DNA of 64,000 nt from assembly GCF_039542385.1 (NCBI RefSeq), contig NZ_BAABIA010000013.1, positions 1-64,000 of the forward strand, in the 5' to 3' direction. Below are positions 18,501 to 27,188 of the stretch, in pieces. A model generated the notes under the pieces. That model did no database searches. It was not told the DNA's origin and saw only the letters and a list, made by a program, of their open reading frames with translations. Source of the stretch: Prosthecobacter algae. GTDB taxonomy: Bacteria; Verrucomicrobiota; Verrucomicrobiia; Verrucomicrobiales; Verrucomicrobiaceae. The stretch's first letter is position 1. Each line of letters begins with the position of its first letter. The translations under genes and the position numbers were made by a program.

Positions 18501-19497
18501 GGTTGTACTCTTGGTTAGGTGTTGATTTTCCGGTCAGCGCCAGCAGGCGCGGGAGGGCTTCCTCCGCCGCACGGCGACCCGCGCGGATGTAGCGGTCGAA
18601 ATTTTCAAAGTCGAACCACGTGCTTTCGCAGAAGAAGGGATGGATCACGACATCGGCGTAGCGGCACTCCTTTTCAGCGAGGCCTAGCTGGGCGCACATG
18701 AGGGACCTGCGGAAAGTGTCCATCACGTTGCCGTAGGCCAGCAGGTTGATGGGCCTGAGCATGGCGTTCAGAAAGCGCAGCAGGGGGTTCTTTTTGGTGG
18801 TGGGTGGGACGAAGGCGGTGTCCTTGCAGTGCAGGATGTCCTGGGTGTTGGGCAGCACATTGACGGCGATGACGGCATCCAGCTTGAAGCGTTCCCGCAG
18901 TAAGGTCACGGGCAGGGGTTCCGCCGCACCGCCATCGGTGAATCGGCGGCCCTCGATGTGCACGGGGGCGCAGACACCGGGGATGGCGGCACTGGCGTGG
19001 ACGGCGACACCCACCGGGCCGCTGTCGAAGACATGGGCAGCCATGGTATCCAGATCGGTGGCCACGACGAGGAGGGGTTTTTCCAGTTCGGCAAAGGTGC
19101 GGGCACCCAGGGAGCGCTCCAAATGGCCGCGAATTTTGTTCCCACGGATCAGGCCGGTGGTAGGGGGGAAGATGGGGTCCAATAGCCGAAGCAGGGTGCG
19201 GCGATCCTTGATCTCTCGGGCCAGGGATTCCAGGTCCAGGGTGTTAAAGCCAGCCGCGTGCAGGGCACCGACATAGGCCCCCATGCTGGTGCCAGCAATG
19301 GCGGCGATGGGGATGTGATTTTCCTCCAGCACCTGCAGCACACCCACATGGGCGAGACCACGGGCACCGCCGCCGGAGAGTGCGAGACCGATGCGGGGCT
19401 GGTCCTGCCGGGGCAGGGTGGTGGAGCCACCGGCCATGCCGGGATCTTCCGCATTTCGCATCCATCCGGGGGGAGATGGATTCAAGTTGGGGTTCAT
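18454..19497 (-). CDS. Patatin-like phospholipase
   Basis: A 347-residue patatin domain protein. The glycine-rich oxyanion loop is LSGGGARGLAHVG, the nucleophile Ser is in GTSMG, and the catalytic Asp is in DGGAAEPLP, so the Ser-Asp dyad is intact. It would release fatty acids from membrane or storage lipids. There is no signal peptide, so it is probably cytoplasmic. I start it at ATG 19497 because a perfect AAGGAGGT lies eight bases before it; the frame runs on to 19620, but that would cover the promoter region shared with ribF. It is the first gene of the five-gene fatty-acid operon and its end overlaps the ligase gene. Confidence 0.88.
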   Translation of the reverse strand: MNPNLNPSPPGWMRNAEDPGMAGGSTTLPRQDQPRIGLALSGGGARGLAHVGVLQVLEENHIPIAAIAGTSMGAYVGALHAAGFNTLDLESLAREIKDRRTLLRLLDPIFPPTTGLIRGNKIRGHLERSLGARTFAELEKPLLVVATDLDTMAAHVFDSGPVGVAVHASAAIPGVCAPVHIEGRRFTDGGAAEPLPVTLLRERFKLDAVIAVNVLPNTQDILHCKDTAFVPPTTKKNPLLRFLNAMLRPINLLAYGNVMDTFRRSLMCAQLGLAEKECRYADVVIHPFFCESTWFDFENFDRYIRAGRRAAEEALPRLLALTGKSTPNQEYNHENPVHTPCVGLCAA

Positions 19498-19504
19498 ATA
19501 GGTT

Positions 19505-19512
19505 ACCTCCTT
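19505..19512 (-). promoter_or_regulatory. Perfect Shine-Dalgarno site fixing the patatin start
   Basis: AAGGAGGT on the minus strand is followed by seven or eight bases and then ATG at 19497. This is unusually strong for the window, where most genes lack a clear ribosome site. Confidence 0.8.
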
Positions 19513-19539
19513 CTTGCTATTTTTGACGGAGGCTGCTGC

Positions 19540-19550
19540 TGAACTGTTCA
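19540..19550. promoter_or_regulatory. Short palindrome in the patatin/ribF intergenic region, candidate operator
   Basis: TGAACTGTTCA is a perfect 5-1-5 palindrome, 43 bases upstream of the patatin start and between divergent operons. A fatty-acid-responsive repressor site is conceivable, but so short a palindrome can arise by chance. Confidence 0.25.
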
Positions 19551-19629
19551 ACCAGAGGGCGCAAATATAGGTCACTTTAAAAGGCATCCATTCTTTGCGA
19601 AAAGACGTACATTGCGCCACATCCCCACC

Positions 19630-20559
19630 ATGCTAAAATTGCGTTCCATCCAAGAGCTTTCCCTGGTGCCCGGTCCTGTGGCCCTGGCCATCGGAGTGTT
19701 TGATGGGGTGCACCTCGGCCACCAGGAAGTCATCCGTGCGGCGCAGGAACATGCCGCCCAGCACCAAGGGCAGGCGATCGTGATGAGCTTTGACCCGCAC
19801 CCCCTCAGCGTGCTGCGGCCCGAGGCCCAGCCGAAGCGGCTGTGCGGCGACCGCCAGCGTGCCCGGCTGCTGGCGGCCATGGGGGTGTCTGGCACGCTGA
19901 TGTGCCCCTTTACCCGAGAGGTGGCAGAGACCTCGGCAGAGGATTTTGTGAACTCATTGGTTCAGGCTTGTCGGCCGCTGGGCTGCATCTCGGTGGGCTA
20001 CACCTGGAGCTTTGGCAGGAACCGCAGCGGCAACATCCACTCCCTCATGGACCTGGGGCAGCGGCATGATTTTGCCGTCTATGGCGTGCCTCCCATCCGC
20101 CGTGACGGACAGGTGGTGAGCAGCACGCTGATCCGCGATGCTGTGGCCGTGGGCGATCTGGGCCGCGCCAGTGATATGTTGGGTAGAACATACTCTTTGT
20201 TAGGTGTGGTGATGGAGGGCAGGAAGCTGGCGCGCCAGCTTGGATTTCCCACCGCCAATGTGCAGCCGGAGGCCGAAGTGCTGCCGCCCTATGGCGTGTA
20301 TGCGGTGGAGGCCTGTGTGGATGGCGAGTGGCTGCCGGGCATCGCCAATCTCGGCGTGCGCCCCACGGTGGAGCAGGAAGGCGTGCGGCCCTCGCTGGAG
20401 GTGAACCTTTTTGACTGGAGCGGTGACCTTTATGGCCAGGACCTGGAAGTGCGGCTGAAGGCCTTTGTGCGGCCCGAGCAGAAGTTTGCGGGTGTGGAGG
20501 CGTTGCGCCTTCAGATCGCCCAGGATGTGGAGCAGGCGCGCCTACTTCTTTCTGCCTGA
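19630..20559 (+). CDS. ribF: Bifunctional riboflavin kinase / FAD synthetase RibF
   Basis: About 309 residues in two domains. The N-terminal nucleotidyltransferase domain has IGVFDGVHLGHQEVI (the H-x-G-H motif), SFDPHPLSVL, and GYTWSFGRNRSGN; residues SSTLIRDAVAVGDL end it. The C-terminal flavokinase domain starts GVVMEGRKLARQLGFPTAN, the conserved PTAN signature, followed by GIANLGVRPT and EVNLFDWSGDLYG. It converts riboflavin to FMN and FAD, which fits its position beside an operon with an FAD-dependent acyl-CoA dehydrogenase. I choose the ATG at 19630 (MLKLRS). A frame six codons longer exists, without a ribosome site. No FMN riboswitch is seen. The last 18 bases overlap the convergent gene. 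Confidence 0.95.
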   Translation: MLKLRSIQELSLVPGPVALAIGVFDGVHLGHQEVIRAAQEHAAQHQGQAIVMSFDPHPLSVLRPEAQPKRLCGDRQRARLLAAMGVSGTLMCPFTREVAETSAEDFVNSLVQACRPLGCISVGYTWSFGRNRSGNIHSLMDLGQRHDFAVYGVPPIRRDGQVVSSTLIRDAVAVGDLGRASDMLGRTYSLLGVVMEGRKLARQLGFPTANVQPEAEVLPPYGVYAVEACVDGEWLPGIANLGVRPTVEQEGVRPSLEVNLFDWSGDLYGQDLEVRLKAFVRPEQKFAGVEALRLQIAQDVEQARLLLSA

Positions 20560-21498
20560 GACCTTGCGCTGCGGATTCAGCGTCATCACGATGGGCCGGT
20601 GGTCGCTGGCTTTGTCAAAATCTGCCGCCGTGTGGATGTAGGTGCCTTTGGCCTCCACATAAGGACGCAGGTTGCGGCTAACAAAAAGGTAGTCAAGGCG
20701 GCCATACACATCCGCCGCGTCCCAGAAATGGGTCCACACCAAGCCATGCTTATCCTTTAGGTAGAGATCGATCATGTGACCGGGGCTGGAGCGCGAGCCG
20801 ATGATCTCACTGATGGCGGGTTCATTGCGATGCTCGTTGAAGTCGCCGTAGCTCACGACTTTGGCCTGCGGCTGCGCTTCAAAGATGCGGTCCAGGTGGC
20901 GGCGCAGGAGGTGGGCCTCATTCCGCCGCATCAGGGATTCGTCGGCCTCCGGGATGGCGCGTTTGGACTTCAGGTGCACACCTAGGCAGCGGACTTCAAA
21001 ACCGCCGCCCACATCCACGGTGGCATCCAGGATGCCCCGCTGCATGGGAAAGGTCTCGGCCCCCATCTGATAGCTGAGTTCCCGCTGGGAGTTCCGGGCC
21101 GTGATGGGAAAGCGGGAGAGCAAACCCAGGCTGCGGGAGGTATCGCCACCGGTGCAATGTTCCAGGTGTGGCAGATCCAGCCCTTCTTGGCTGAGCCGTG
21201 ACTGGAGATCTTTGAGGTCTTCCAGGCTGCCGATTTCGCAGATGCCAAGAATGTCTGGCCGGATGTCCTTTAAAAAGGCCACCACTTTGGCCTTCTCCGA
21301 TTCCGGTTTGGGTGAAAGCGGGCTGTCCTTTTCCCCAAAGGACCGCTGCATCAGCAGCCAGTTTTTGAGGTTGTAGGAACAAAAAACGACCGGTCCAGCC
21401 GTTTCCTGGGCCAGTGCCGGAAAGCAGGCGACCAGCAGGCAAAAGAAAACGGCGGGAACGAATCCCCGCCGTTTCATGGTGATTAAAGAGGCGTCCAT
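20542..21498 (-). CDS. Secreted endonuclease/exonuclease/phosphatase-family protein
   Basis: A 318-residue protein with a signal peptide (KRRGFVPAVFFCLLVACFPALAQ) and the metal-dependent EEP fold. The core motifs are present: SYNLKNWLL at the start, ICEIGSLEDL (metal-binding Glu), VSYGDFNEHRNEPA (catalytic Asp-Asn), and the final ASDHRPIVMTL (Asp-His pair). It should hydrolyse phosphodiesters such as nucleic acid or phospholipid head groups outside the cytoplasm; the substrate is open. The frame starts at 21498, where GAGG is seven bases upstream; a later ATG (MKRRG, 21477) would give a more conventional signal peptide. It lies 18 bases after tatA in the same orientation and overlaps the end of ribF by 18 bases. 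Confidence 0.85.
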   Translation of the reverse strand: MDASLITMKRRGFVPAVFFCLLVACFPALAQETAGPVVFCSYNLKNWLLMQRSFGEKDSPLSPKPESEKAKVVAFLKDIRPDILGICEIGSLEDLKDLQSRLSQEGLDLPHLEHCTGGDTSRSLGLLSRFPITARNSQRELSYQMGAETFPMQRGILDATVDVGGGFEVRCLGVHLKSKRAIPEADESLMRRNEAHLLRRHLDRIFEAQPQAKVVSYGDFNEHRNEPAISEIIGSRSSPGHMIDLYLKDKHGLVWTHFWDAADVYGRLDYLFVSRNLRPYVEAKGTYIHTAADFDKASDHRPIVMTLNPQRKVSGRKK

Positions 21499-21516
21499 CG
21501 GGCAGCCTCAGGCAAA

Positions 21517-21780
21517 TCAGACGTCTTGGGTGGAAGACACTGGCTGGCGCTTCTCGACCGTCTGAGGGATGGTTGGGCGCTGCACTTCTTCCTGGGCGTT
21601 GGTGAGCTCGTGCTCGAATTCTTCGCGGGCTTTTTTGAACTCGCCCATGCTCTTGCCCAGGCTGCGGGCGAAAGTCGGGAGCTTTTTGGCTCCGAAAAGG
21701 ACGAGAACGAGGATGGCGATGATGATCAGCTCAGGCGTGCCGAGGGGACCAAAGGCGGTGAAAAGGTGATGGGTGTTCAT
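21517..21780 (-). CDS. tatA: Sec-independent translocase subunit TatA
   Basis: 87 residues: a short periplasmic N-terminus with a membrane helix ([19 protein letters not shown]), the FGxKKLP hinge, an amphipathic helix ([20 protein letters not shown]) and an acidic, proline-rich tail. This is the TatA/TatE pattern, which forms the protein-conducting element for folded, twin-arginine-signal proteins. tatB and tatC are not in the window. It is followed by a secreted EEP-family protein in the same operon, whose signal peptide looks Sec-type rather than Tat-type. Confidence 0.93.
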   Translation of the reverse strand: MNTHHLFTAFGPLGTPELIIIAILVLVLFGAKKLPTFARSLGKSMGEFKKAREEFEHELTNAQEEVQRPTIPQTVEKRQPVSSTQDV

Positions 21781-21973
21781 GGCTAAGGATAGTTACGTTT
21801 GAATCAGCGACGGTGCAAGCCGACCTTTTCTCCACGTGGGTGGCGGGTTGCACAACTAGGCGGACGATTTGGGGGAAAGTCCGTTCAGGTGTTGTCATCG
21901 CTCGTTATGTGGGCTTTATTTCAAATCCGCTCAAAAAATATTCCGTAATTCCCATTTCATTTCCCCCCACGCA

Positions 21974-22915
21974 ATGATCTCCGTCCAAGACCTCACCAAG
22001 CATTATGCCGGACGCATGGCGGTGGATCACATCTCCTTTGAGGTGCAGCCGGGTGAGATTGTGGGTTTTCTGGGGCCCAACGGGGCTGGCAAATCCACCA
22101 CGATGCGAGTGCTGACGGGTTTCATGCCGCCCTCCTCCGGCCAGGTGACAGTGAATGGTTACGATGTCTTCCGCCAGTCGCTGGAGGTGCGCCGTTCCAT
22201 CGGGTACATGCCGGAAATGGCCCCCCTTTACACCGACATGAAGGTGAAGGAATACCTGCGTTTTCGCGGGGAACTCAAGGGCCTGCGTGGACGGGATATG
22301 CGCCGCCGCGTGGGCGAAGTGATGGATCTGTGCTCCGTGGCGGATGTGCGCCGCCGCTTGATCGGCAACCTCTCCAAAGGCTACCGCCAGCGTGTGGCCC
22401 TGGCGGATGCGCTTTTGCACGAGCCGCCTCTGCTGATCCTGGATGAACCGACCAGTGGCCTGGACCCCGTGCAGATCCGCCAGGTGCGGGAACTGCTGGC
22501 CAGCCTCCGCCCCAAGCATACCATCCTGCTTTCCACCCACATCCTGCAGGAGGTGGAGCAGATCTGCGACCGCGTGATCATGATCCATCATGGCCGCCTG
22601 CTGGCCAATGACACCCCGCTGAACCTCACCAAAAAGCTGCGCGCCCTGACGCAGGTGTTCGTGGAAGTGGAAGGGCAGGGGGATGTGGCCGCCGGACTGG
22701 AGTCCCTGACGGCGGTGCGCAAGGTCATCGAAGATTCCAAAGATGGCACGTGGACGCGCTACACCCTGCGGGTGGAGCCTGGGCACGATGTGCGCGAGGC
22801 GGTGATGAACCTGGCTGCGGCCAAAAACTGGAAGCTGCGGGAACTGCACCGCCAGTTGCCCAGCCTGGAGGATGTCTTTGTGGAACTGGCAGCCTCTGAA
22901 CCTGTGAAATCCTGA
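21974..22915 (+). CDS. ABC transporter ATP-binding protein (GldA-like)
   Basis: About 313 residues. Walker A is GPNGAGKST, the signature motif is LSKGYRQR, Walker B is LLILDEPTSGLDP, and the switch His is in LSTHILQEVEQ, so it is an active ATPase. After residue about 215 comes the extra C-terminal domain typical of exporters of the GldA/CcmA/DRA class. I start it at ATG 21974 (MISVQDLTKHYAG). It heads a tight four-gene cluster with an ABC-2 permease, a GldG-like protein and a DUF4340 protein; the first two genes are 19 bases apart. The cluster resembles the Bacteroidetes gliding ABC set GldA-GldF-GldG, but there is no other evidence for gliding here. Confidence 0.93.
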   Translation: MISVQDLTKHYAGRMAVDHISFEVQPGEIVGFLGPNGAGKSTTMRVLTGFMPPSSGQVTVNGYDVFRQSLEVRRSIGYMPEMAPLYTDMKVKEYLRFRGELKGLRGRDMRRRVGEVMDLCSVADVRRRLIGNLSKGYRQRVALADALLHEPPLLILDEPTSGLDPVQIRQVRELLASLRPKHTILLSTHILQEVEQICDRVIMIHHGRLLANDTPLNLTKKLRALTQVFVEVEGQGDVAAGLESLTAVRKVIEDSKDGTWTRYTLRVEPGHDVREAVMNLAAAKNWKLRELHRQLPSLEDVFVELAASEPVKS

Positions 22916-22934
22916 CCCCCGCCTGACCGACACG

Positions 22935-23693
22935 ATGAGAATTTTCTGGGTGCTGCTGAAAAAAGAACTGCGCGCGTTTTTCGTGTCGCCGATGGCCTAC
23001 ATCGTCCTGGCCTTGATCATGGTGCTAAACGGCTTTTGCCTGCGCGCCGCACTTTCCCTGCTGGAAAGTGCCCCCAGCGAAGGTTCCATCGTCACCTGGA
23101 CCTTTGATGCCATCTGGTTTTGGCTGTCCTACTTCTTTGTCTTCCCGCTGCTGACCATGAGGCTTTTCTCTGAGGAGAAAAAGATGGGCACCTTTGAAAC
23201 GCTCTTCACCGCCCCGGTCCGGGCCTGGCAGGTGGTGTGGGCCAAATATCTCGCCGCAGTCGTCATTTACTGCGTGCTGTGGGTGCCGAGCTACCTGAAC
23301 TTTGAGCTGCTGGACTGGATCACCGTGGGTCAGATCGAGATGCCACCTGGCGCGATTAAAGGCAGCTACCTCATCCTTTTTGCCATGGGCCTGTTCAATC
23401 TGGCCATGGGCTGCCTGGCCTCCGCCCTGACCTCAAACCAGATCATCGCGGCGGTCATGTCCTTCACGGCCAGCCTTTTGCATTTCCTGGTGGGCCTGTT
23501 CATCAGCGTCATCGGGCGCCAGGTGAATGAGACCTTTGTGGACATCACCAACTATTTCGCCAGCCGGGAGCACATCCGCACCTTCACCAGCGGTCTCATT
23601 GATACCCGGCCCCTGGTTTATTACTCCAGCCTGGCCCTCCTTTTCCTCGCCCTCACACATCAGGTGGTGGAATTCCGCCGCTGGAGGTCCTGA
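22935..23693 (+). CDS. ABC-2 type permease (GldF-like)
   Basis: A 252-residue membrane protein with about six helices. Features shared with ABC-2/GldF permeases are the start LLKKELRAFFVSPMAYIVLALIM, the cytoplasmic FSEEKKMGTFETLFTAPVRAWQVV loop (coupling to the ATPase) and a late YYSSLALLFLALTHQVVEFRRW. It is the membrane partner of the ATPase encoded 19 bases upstream. The exported substrate is unknown. Confidence 0.9.
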   Translation: MRIFWVLLKKELRAFFVSPMAYIVLALIMVLNGFCLRAALSLLESAPSEGSIVTWTFDAIWFWLSYFFVFPLLTMRLFSEEKKMGTFETLFTAPVRAWQVVWAKYLAAVVIYCVLWVPSYLNFELLDWITVGQIEMPPGAIKGSYLILFAMGLFNLAMGCLASALTSNQIIAAVMSFTASLLHFLVGLFISVIGRQVNETFVDITNYFASREHIRTFTSGLIDTRPLVYYSSLALLFLALTHQVVEFRRWRS

Positions 23694-23731
23694 GCCGCGT
23701 CGCAGACGATCCCCTTTGCCCTTTTGCCGCA

Positions 23732-25222
23732 ATGCCTGACACCCCGCCAGACTCCAGCCCCCCGCCCAAGCCCTCTCTGCCCAAGAGATGGGGCATCGGC
23801 CTGAACGTGGTCCTGCAGGTGATTCTGGTGCTGGCCATCTTCTTTGGCGTGAATCGCCTCAGCTACCGCTACCATGCCCGCTGGGATCTCAGTCCGCAGC
23901 AGAGCTTTACCCTGAGTTCGGCCACGCTGAACTATGTGAGCAAGCTGCCCAAGGACGTTTTCATTGCCAATGTCTTTGCCCGCGATTCAAAGATCTTCCC
24001 CGATGTGCAGGCCCTTCTGGAAGAGTACCGCATCAATGGCCGTGGTCGTGTCAAACTGCGCTCCATCGACCCCCTGCGGGACATCGAACGCGCCGAGGAA
24101 CTGAAGGCTGAGACAGGCTTGGCGCTGGACCAAAACGGCATCGTCATCCGGGTGGGCAGCCGCACCCGCTTCATCCGTGAAGAGGAATTGGTGATCCGCG
24201 AGACCGGCAACCAAGCGGTGCGGGCCATCAAGGAATTCCGTGGCGAAGACGCCGTCACCTCGGCCATGATCAACCTGATCGAAGGCGGCGAACGCAAATT
24301 TTATCTCGTCCTGGGCAAAGGTGCCCGCACGGAGACGGCACTGACGGATGTGATGGCTGCCCTAGGCGGGCTGGGCCGTCAGCAGAATTTCCAGCTTCTG
24401 CCGCTGAACTTGGCAGACATCAGCCGCGTCCCGGAGGATGCCGACGGGCTGCTTCTCATCGGTCTGCGCTACGATCTTTCCGAGCGTGAGGTGGAGATGC
24501 TGAAAGCCTACTGGGAGAGCAAGCGGGCCGGACTTTTGGTGATGCTGGATCCGGCCGGTGAAACCCCTCGCCTGCATGCTTTCCTCGGCATCAATGGAGT
24601 TACGCCGCGCGAGGACCGCGTCCTCTATGCGGAGAGCACCGGTACGGGTACCCGCAAAGAATTTTCCGTGCAGGCCATTTTTGACAACGAGTCCTCCATC
24701 ACCCAGCCGCTGGCCGCCTCCACCGTCACCATGCCGGGCCAGTCGCAGTCTCTGGACGTGCGTTTTGATGATGAGTATCTGCTGAATCAAAACATCACCG
24801 TTCGTGCCCTCATCGGGGCTTCAGACCGCTACTGGGGGGAGAAAAACTACCTCGAGGAGCTCCCTCTCGTGGATGAGGAAGATACCAAGGCCCCCATTTT
24901 CCTGGCGGCCTCGGTGGAGCGAGGCAGCGTGGCCGATGAACGTCTGCGAATGGATACCTGCCGCATGGTCGTGGTCGGTAATGCATCCATGCTGGACAAA
25001 AAGACCGCCCTGGGGGTCAACCGTGATTTTGTGGCCGGCTGCCTGAATTGGATCCTGAACCGGGAGAAACTTAGCGGTGCCCCGCCGAAGCAAAAGCACA
25101 GCTACCGCATCCAGCTCAATCCTCGGCAGAATGAGCTGATTTTCTGGATCACCACCATCGCCATGCCGGGCCTTGTTCTCGGTCTGGGCATGATGGTCTG
25201 GGCCTCCCGCCGCGCCGCCTGA
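23732..25222 (+). CDS. GldG-family ABC-associated membrane protein
   Basis: A 496-residue protein with an N-terminal membrane helix (IGLNVVLQVILVLAIFFGVN), a large extracytoplasmic domain and a C-terminal helix (LIFWITTIAMPGLVLGLGMMVW). After the first helix comes WDLSPQQSFTLSSATLNYVSKL, the diagnostic DLT/S-x-x-x-x-x-LS block of GldG-like proteins, and later a region predicted to fold like a small ligand-binding or glutamine-amidotransferase-like domain (LLLIGLRYDLSEREVEML). It is encoded between the ABC-2 permease and a DUF4340 protein and probably forms part of the same membrane complex. Confidence 0.87.
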   Translation: MPDTPPDSSPPPKPSLPKRWGIGLNVVLQVILVLAIFFGVNRLSYRYHARWDLSPQQSFTLSSATLNYVSKLPKDVFIANVFARDSKIFPDVQALLEEYRINGRGRVKLRSIDPLRDIERAEELKAETGLALDQNGIVIRVGSRTRFIREEELVIRETGNQAVRAIKEFRGEDAVTSAMINLIEGGERKFYLVLGKGARTETALTDVMAALGGLGRQQNFQLLPLNLADISRVPEDADGLLLIGLRYDLSEREVEMLKAYWESKRAGLLVMLDPAGETPRLHAFLGINGVTPREDRVLYAESTGTGTRKEFSVQAIFDNESSITQPLAASTVTMPGQSQSLDVRFDDEYLLNQNITVRALIGASDRYWGEKNYLEELPLVDEEDTKAPIFLAASVERGSVADERLRMDTCRMVVVGNASMLDKKTALGVNRDFVAGCLNWILNREKLSGAPPKQKHSYRIQLNPRQNELIFWITTIAMPGLVLGLGMMVWASRRAA

Positions 25223-25232
25223 CACCACCACC

Positions 25233-27080
25233 ATGCACCCGCGTACCACGGCTTTTTTGCTGCTTCTTGTTGTCGCCCTTGGCGCTGTCATCCTCGGGGT
25301 CGAACGTTACCTGCCCTCCACCCGTGAGCTTCGGGAAATGAAGAAGGGCCCGGTGAAGTTCAACAAGAGCGAGGTGACCCAGTTTGAGATTGATTCCAGC
25401 GGCGGCGATGGCGTCTCCCTGGCTCGTGACAAAGGCATCTGGTGGGTGCGCCGACCCTTCAATGACCATGCCGATCCTGATAAGGTGACCAAGCTGCTAG
25501 ATGAACTTCTGTCCATTGGCTGGATTGAGCGCGTGCATCGTGCGGAATTTGACGAGGCAGGCTGGGCCAAGACGGCCCTGGATCAGCCCCGGCAAAAGCT
25601 ACGGCTGATGGTGGGCAGCGATACCGTGCTGGAAGTCTGGCTGGGCTCCGCCGCCGCGATTGAGGGCAGCCATTATTTGGCCGTGCAAAAGTCAAACGAC
25701 AGCGAGGAGACCGCCTATTACGTGGCCAAGACCACCCTCCCGGACCTGCTCAAACCCACGCCGAAGGACTGGCGGGACAGCAAGCTGGTGCGCTTGGCGG
25801 CAGAGCAGGTGACTGGGATCAAGCTCGTCCAGGAAGGCGGGCAGATTGAGCTGGTCCGCGTGCCTGGAAAGGCAGGCTGGATTTTGGCCAAGCCGCTGAG
25901 CACCCGTGGCAGCAAGGAGAAGATCGGCGAACTGCTTTCCACCCTCCTCAATCTAGAGATCAAAGATGCGGTGGAAGTCACCACGGGGGCGGCCACCGCC
26001 ATCGAGGGCGGCACCGCCACGGCGGCCATCAATGGCCAGCCGCTGAAGATCACCCTCACGGCCCAGCAGGATGAAACCACCATCCAGACAGAGATCACCA
26101 TCACCAAGCCCCAGCCGGATTCGCTGGAGACAAAGGCCACTGTCAGCCACCGCCGCCCGATCTTTACCGTGCTTTCCAAATCGCTGGCGGATCTGTGGTC
26201 CCAGCCCAATGACCTGCGCGATCGCATGCTGGCCCGCATCGAGACGGAGGCCGTCGCTGCGGTCCGTATTGATTCGCAGGTGTTTGCCCCGGTGTTGCTG
26301 GAAAAGAAACAGGAGTCCTGGTTCCTGCGCCGCCACAACAAGCTGGAGCCTGCCAATGGCGACCGTGTGGCGCGTCTGTTTGAGGCTCTGAACTCCCACC
26401 CCATCCGCAGTTATGCCTCAGACTCCGCCGCCAATCTCGCCGGTTACGGCCTGGACAAGCCCTTTTTGACCCTCACGTTCAGTTCGGCCGATGGCCGGGC
26501 GATGAAGCTCTTTTTTGGGGCCAATGCAGAGCGCACGGAGTTTTTTGCCAAGTATGAGGCCGAGCCCAGTGTTTACCAGATTGATGCCTCGCTGCTGCCC
26601 AGCATTCCGCAGGATGGCATCAAGTGGAAGGGGCTGGGGGCCATACGCTTCACCCAGTTTGCCCTGCGGAAAATCAGCCTCGCCATGGGCACCCAGCCGC
26701 CTGTGGAGCTTTCTTATGACCCCACCACCGCGCAGTGGACCGGCGCACGCGCGGGCCGGGACATCACGGCCATGATTGATCGCGTGAAGGCCGACCGGCT
26801 GGCCGGATCGCTGGCGAAATTCAATGTTCAGGACTGGTCTGCCGATGCCACCAATGCCATCCAGGCGCTGAAGACACCGGCGCTGCGGGTGGTGGTGACG
26901 CTGGGCGAGCCCGGGACGAACACCGGGCCAACCCGGGACATCGAGATGAACTTTTCACCCACACAGCCCGACATGGATACCGCCCTGTATTTTGGCCAGG
27001 TGGACAAAGGGCCAGACGTTTTCTACGTCACCCGTTCGTCGCTGCTGGAACTGCTGGCTCCCGTGTTCAAGTCCGAATAG
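25233..27080 (+). CDS. DUF4340 domain-containing membrane-anchored protein
   Basis: A 615-residue protein with an N-terminal membrane helix (TTAFLLLLVVALGAVILGVE) and an otherwise soluble, presumably periplasmic body. Repeating units built like the DUF4340 domain are visible, each with a W-x-(L/V)-x-(R/K)-P pattern: KGIWWVRRPFNDHADPDKV near 70, AGWILAKPLSTRGSKEKI near 215, ESWFLRRHNKLEPANGDRV near 370. DUF4340 genes commonly end ABC/GldG clusters in diverse bacteria, as here, 10 bases downstream of the GldG-like gene. Function in the complex is unknown. Confidence 0.88.
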   Translation: MHPRTTAFLLLLVVALGAVILGVERYLPSTRELREMKKGPVKFNKSEVTQFEIDSSGGDGVSLARDKGIWWVRRPFNDHADPDKVTKLLDELLSIGWIERVHRAEFDEAGWAKTALDQPRQKLRLMVGSDTVLEVWLGSAAAIEGSHYLAVQKSNDSEETAYYVAKTTLPDLLKPTPKDWRDSKLVRLAAEQVTGIKLVQEGGQIELVRVPGKAGWILAKPLSTRGSKEKIGELLSTLLNLEIKDAVEVTTGAATAIEGGTATAAINGQPLKITLTAQQDETTIQTEITITKPQPDSLETKATVSHRRPIFTVLSKSLADLWSQPNDLRDRMLARIETEAVAAVRIDSQVFAPVLLEKKQESWFLRRHNKLEPANGDRVARLFEALNSHPIRSYASDSAANLAGYGLDKPFLTLTFSSADGRAMKLFFGANAERTEFFAKYEAEPSVYQIDASLLPSIPQDGIKWKGLGAIRFTQFALRKISLAMGTQPPVELSYDPTTAQWTGARAGRDITAMIDRVKADRLAGSLAKFNVQDWSADATNAIQALKTPALRVVVTLGEPGTNTGPTRDIEMNFSPTQPDMDTALYFGQVDKGPDVFYVTRSSLLELLAPVFKSE

Positions 27081-27188
27081 CGGAAAAAACCTGTCCCCAC
27101 TTGGTTTGCATCCGCAGTTGCGCACACGCACGTTGGTTCTACGTTCTGCGCCCTTTTTTATCGGCCTGCCGCAGGCCAAACCAACCCC

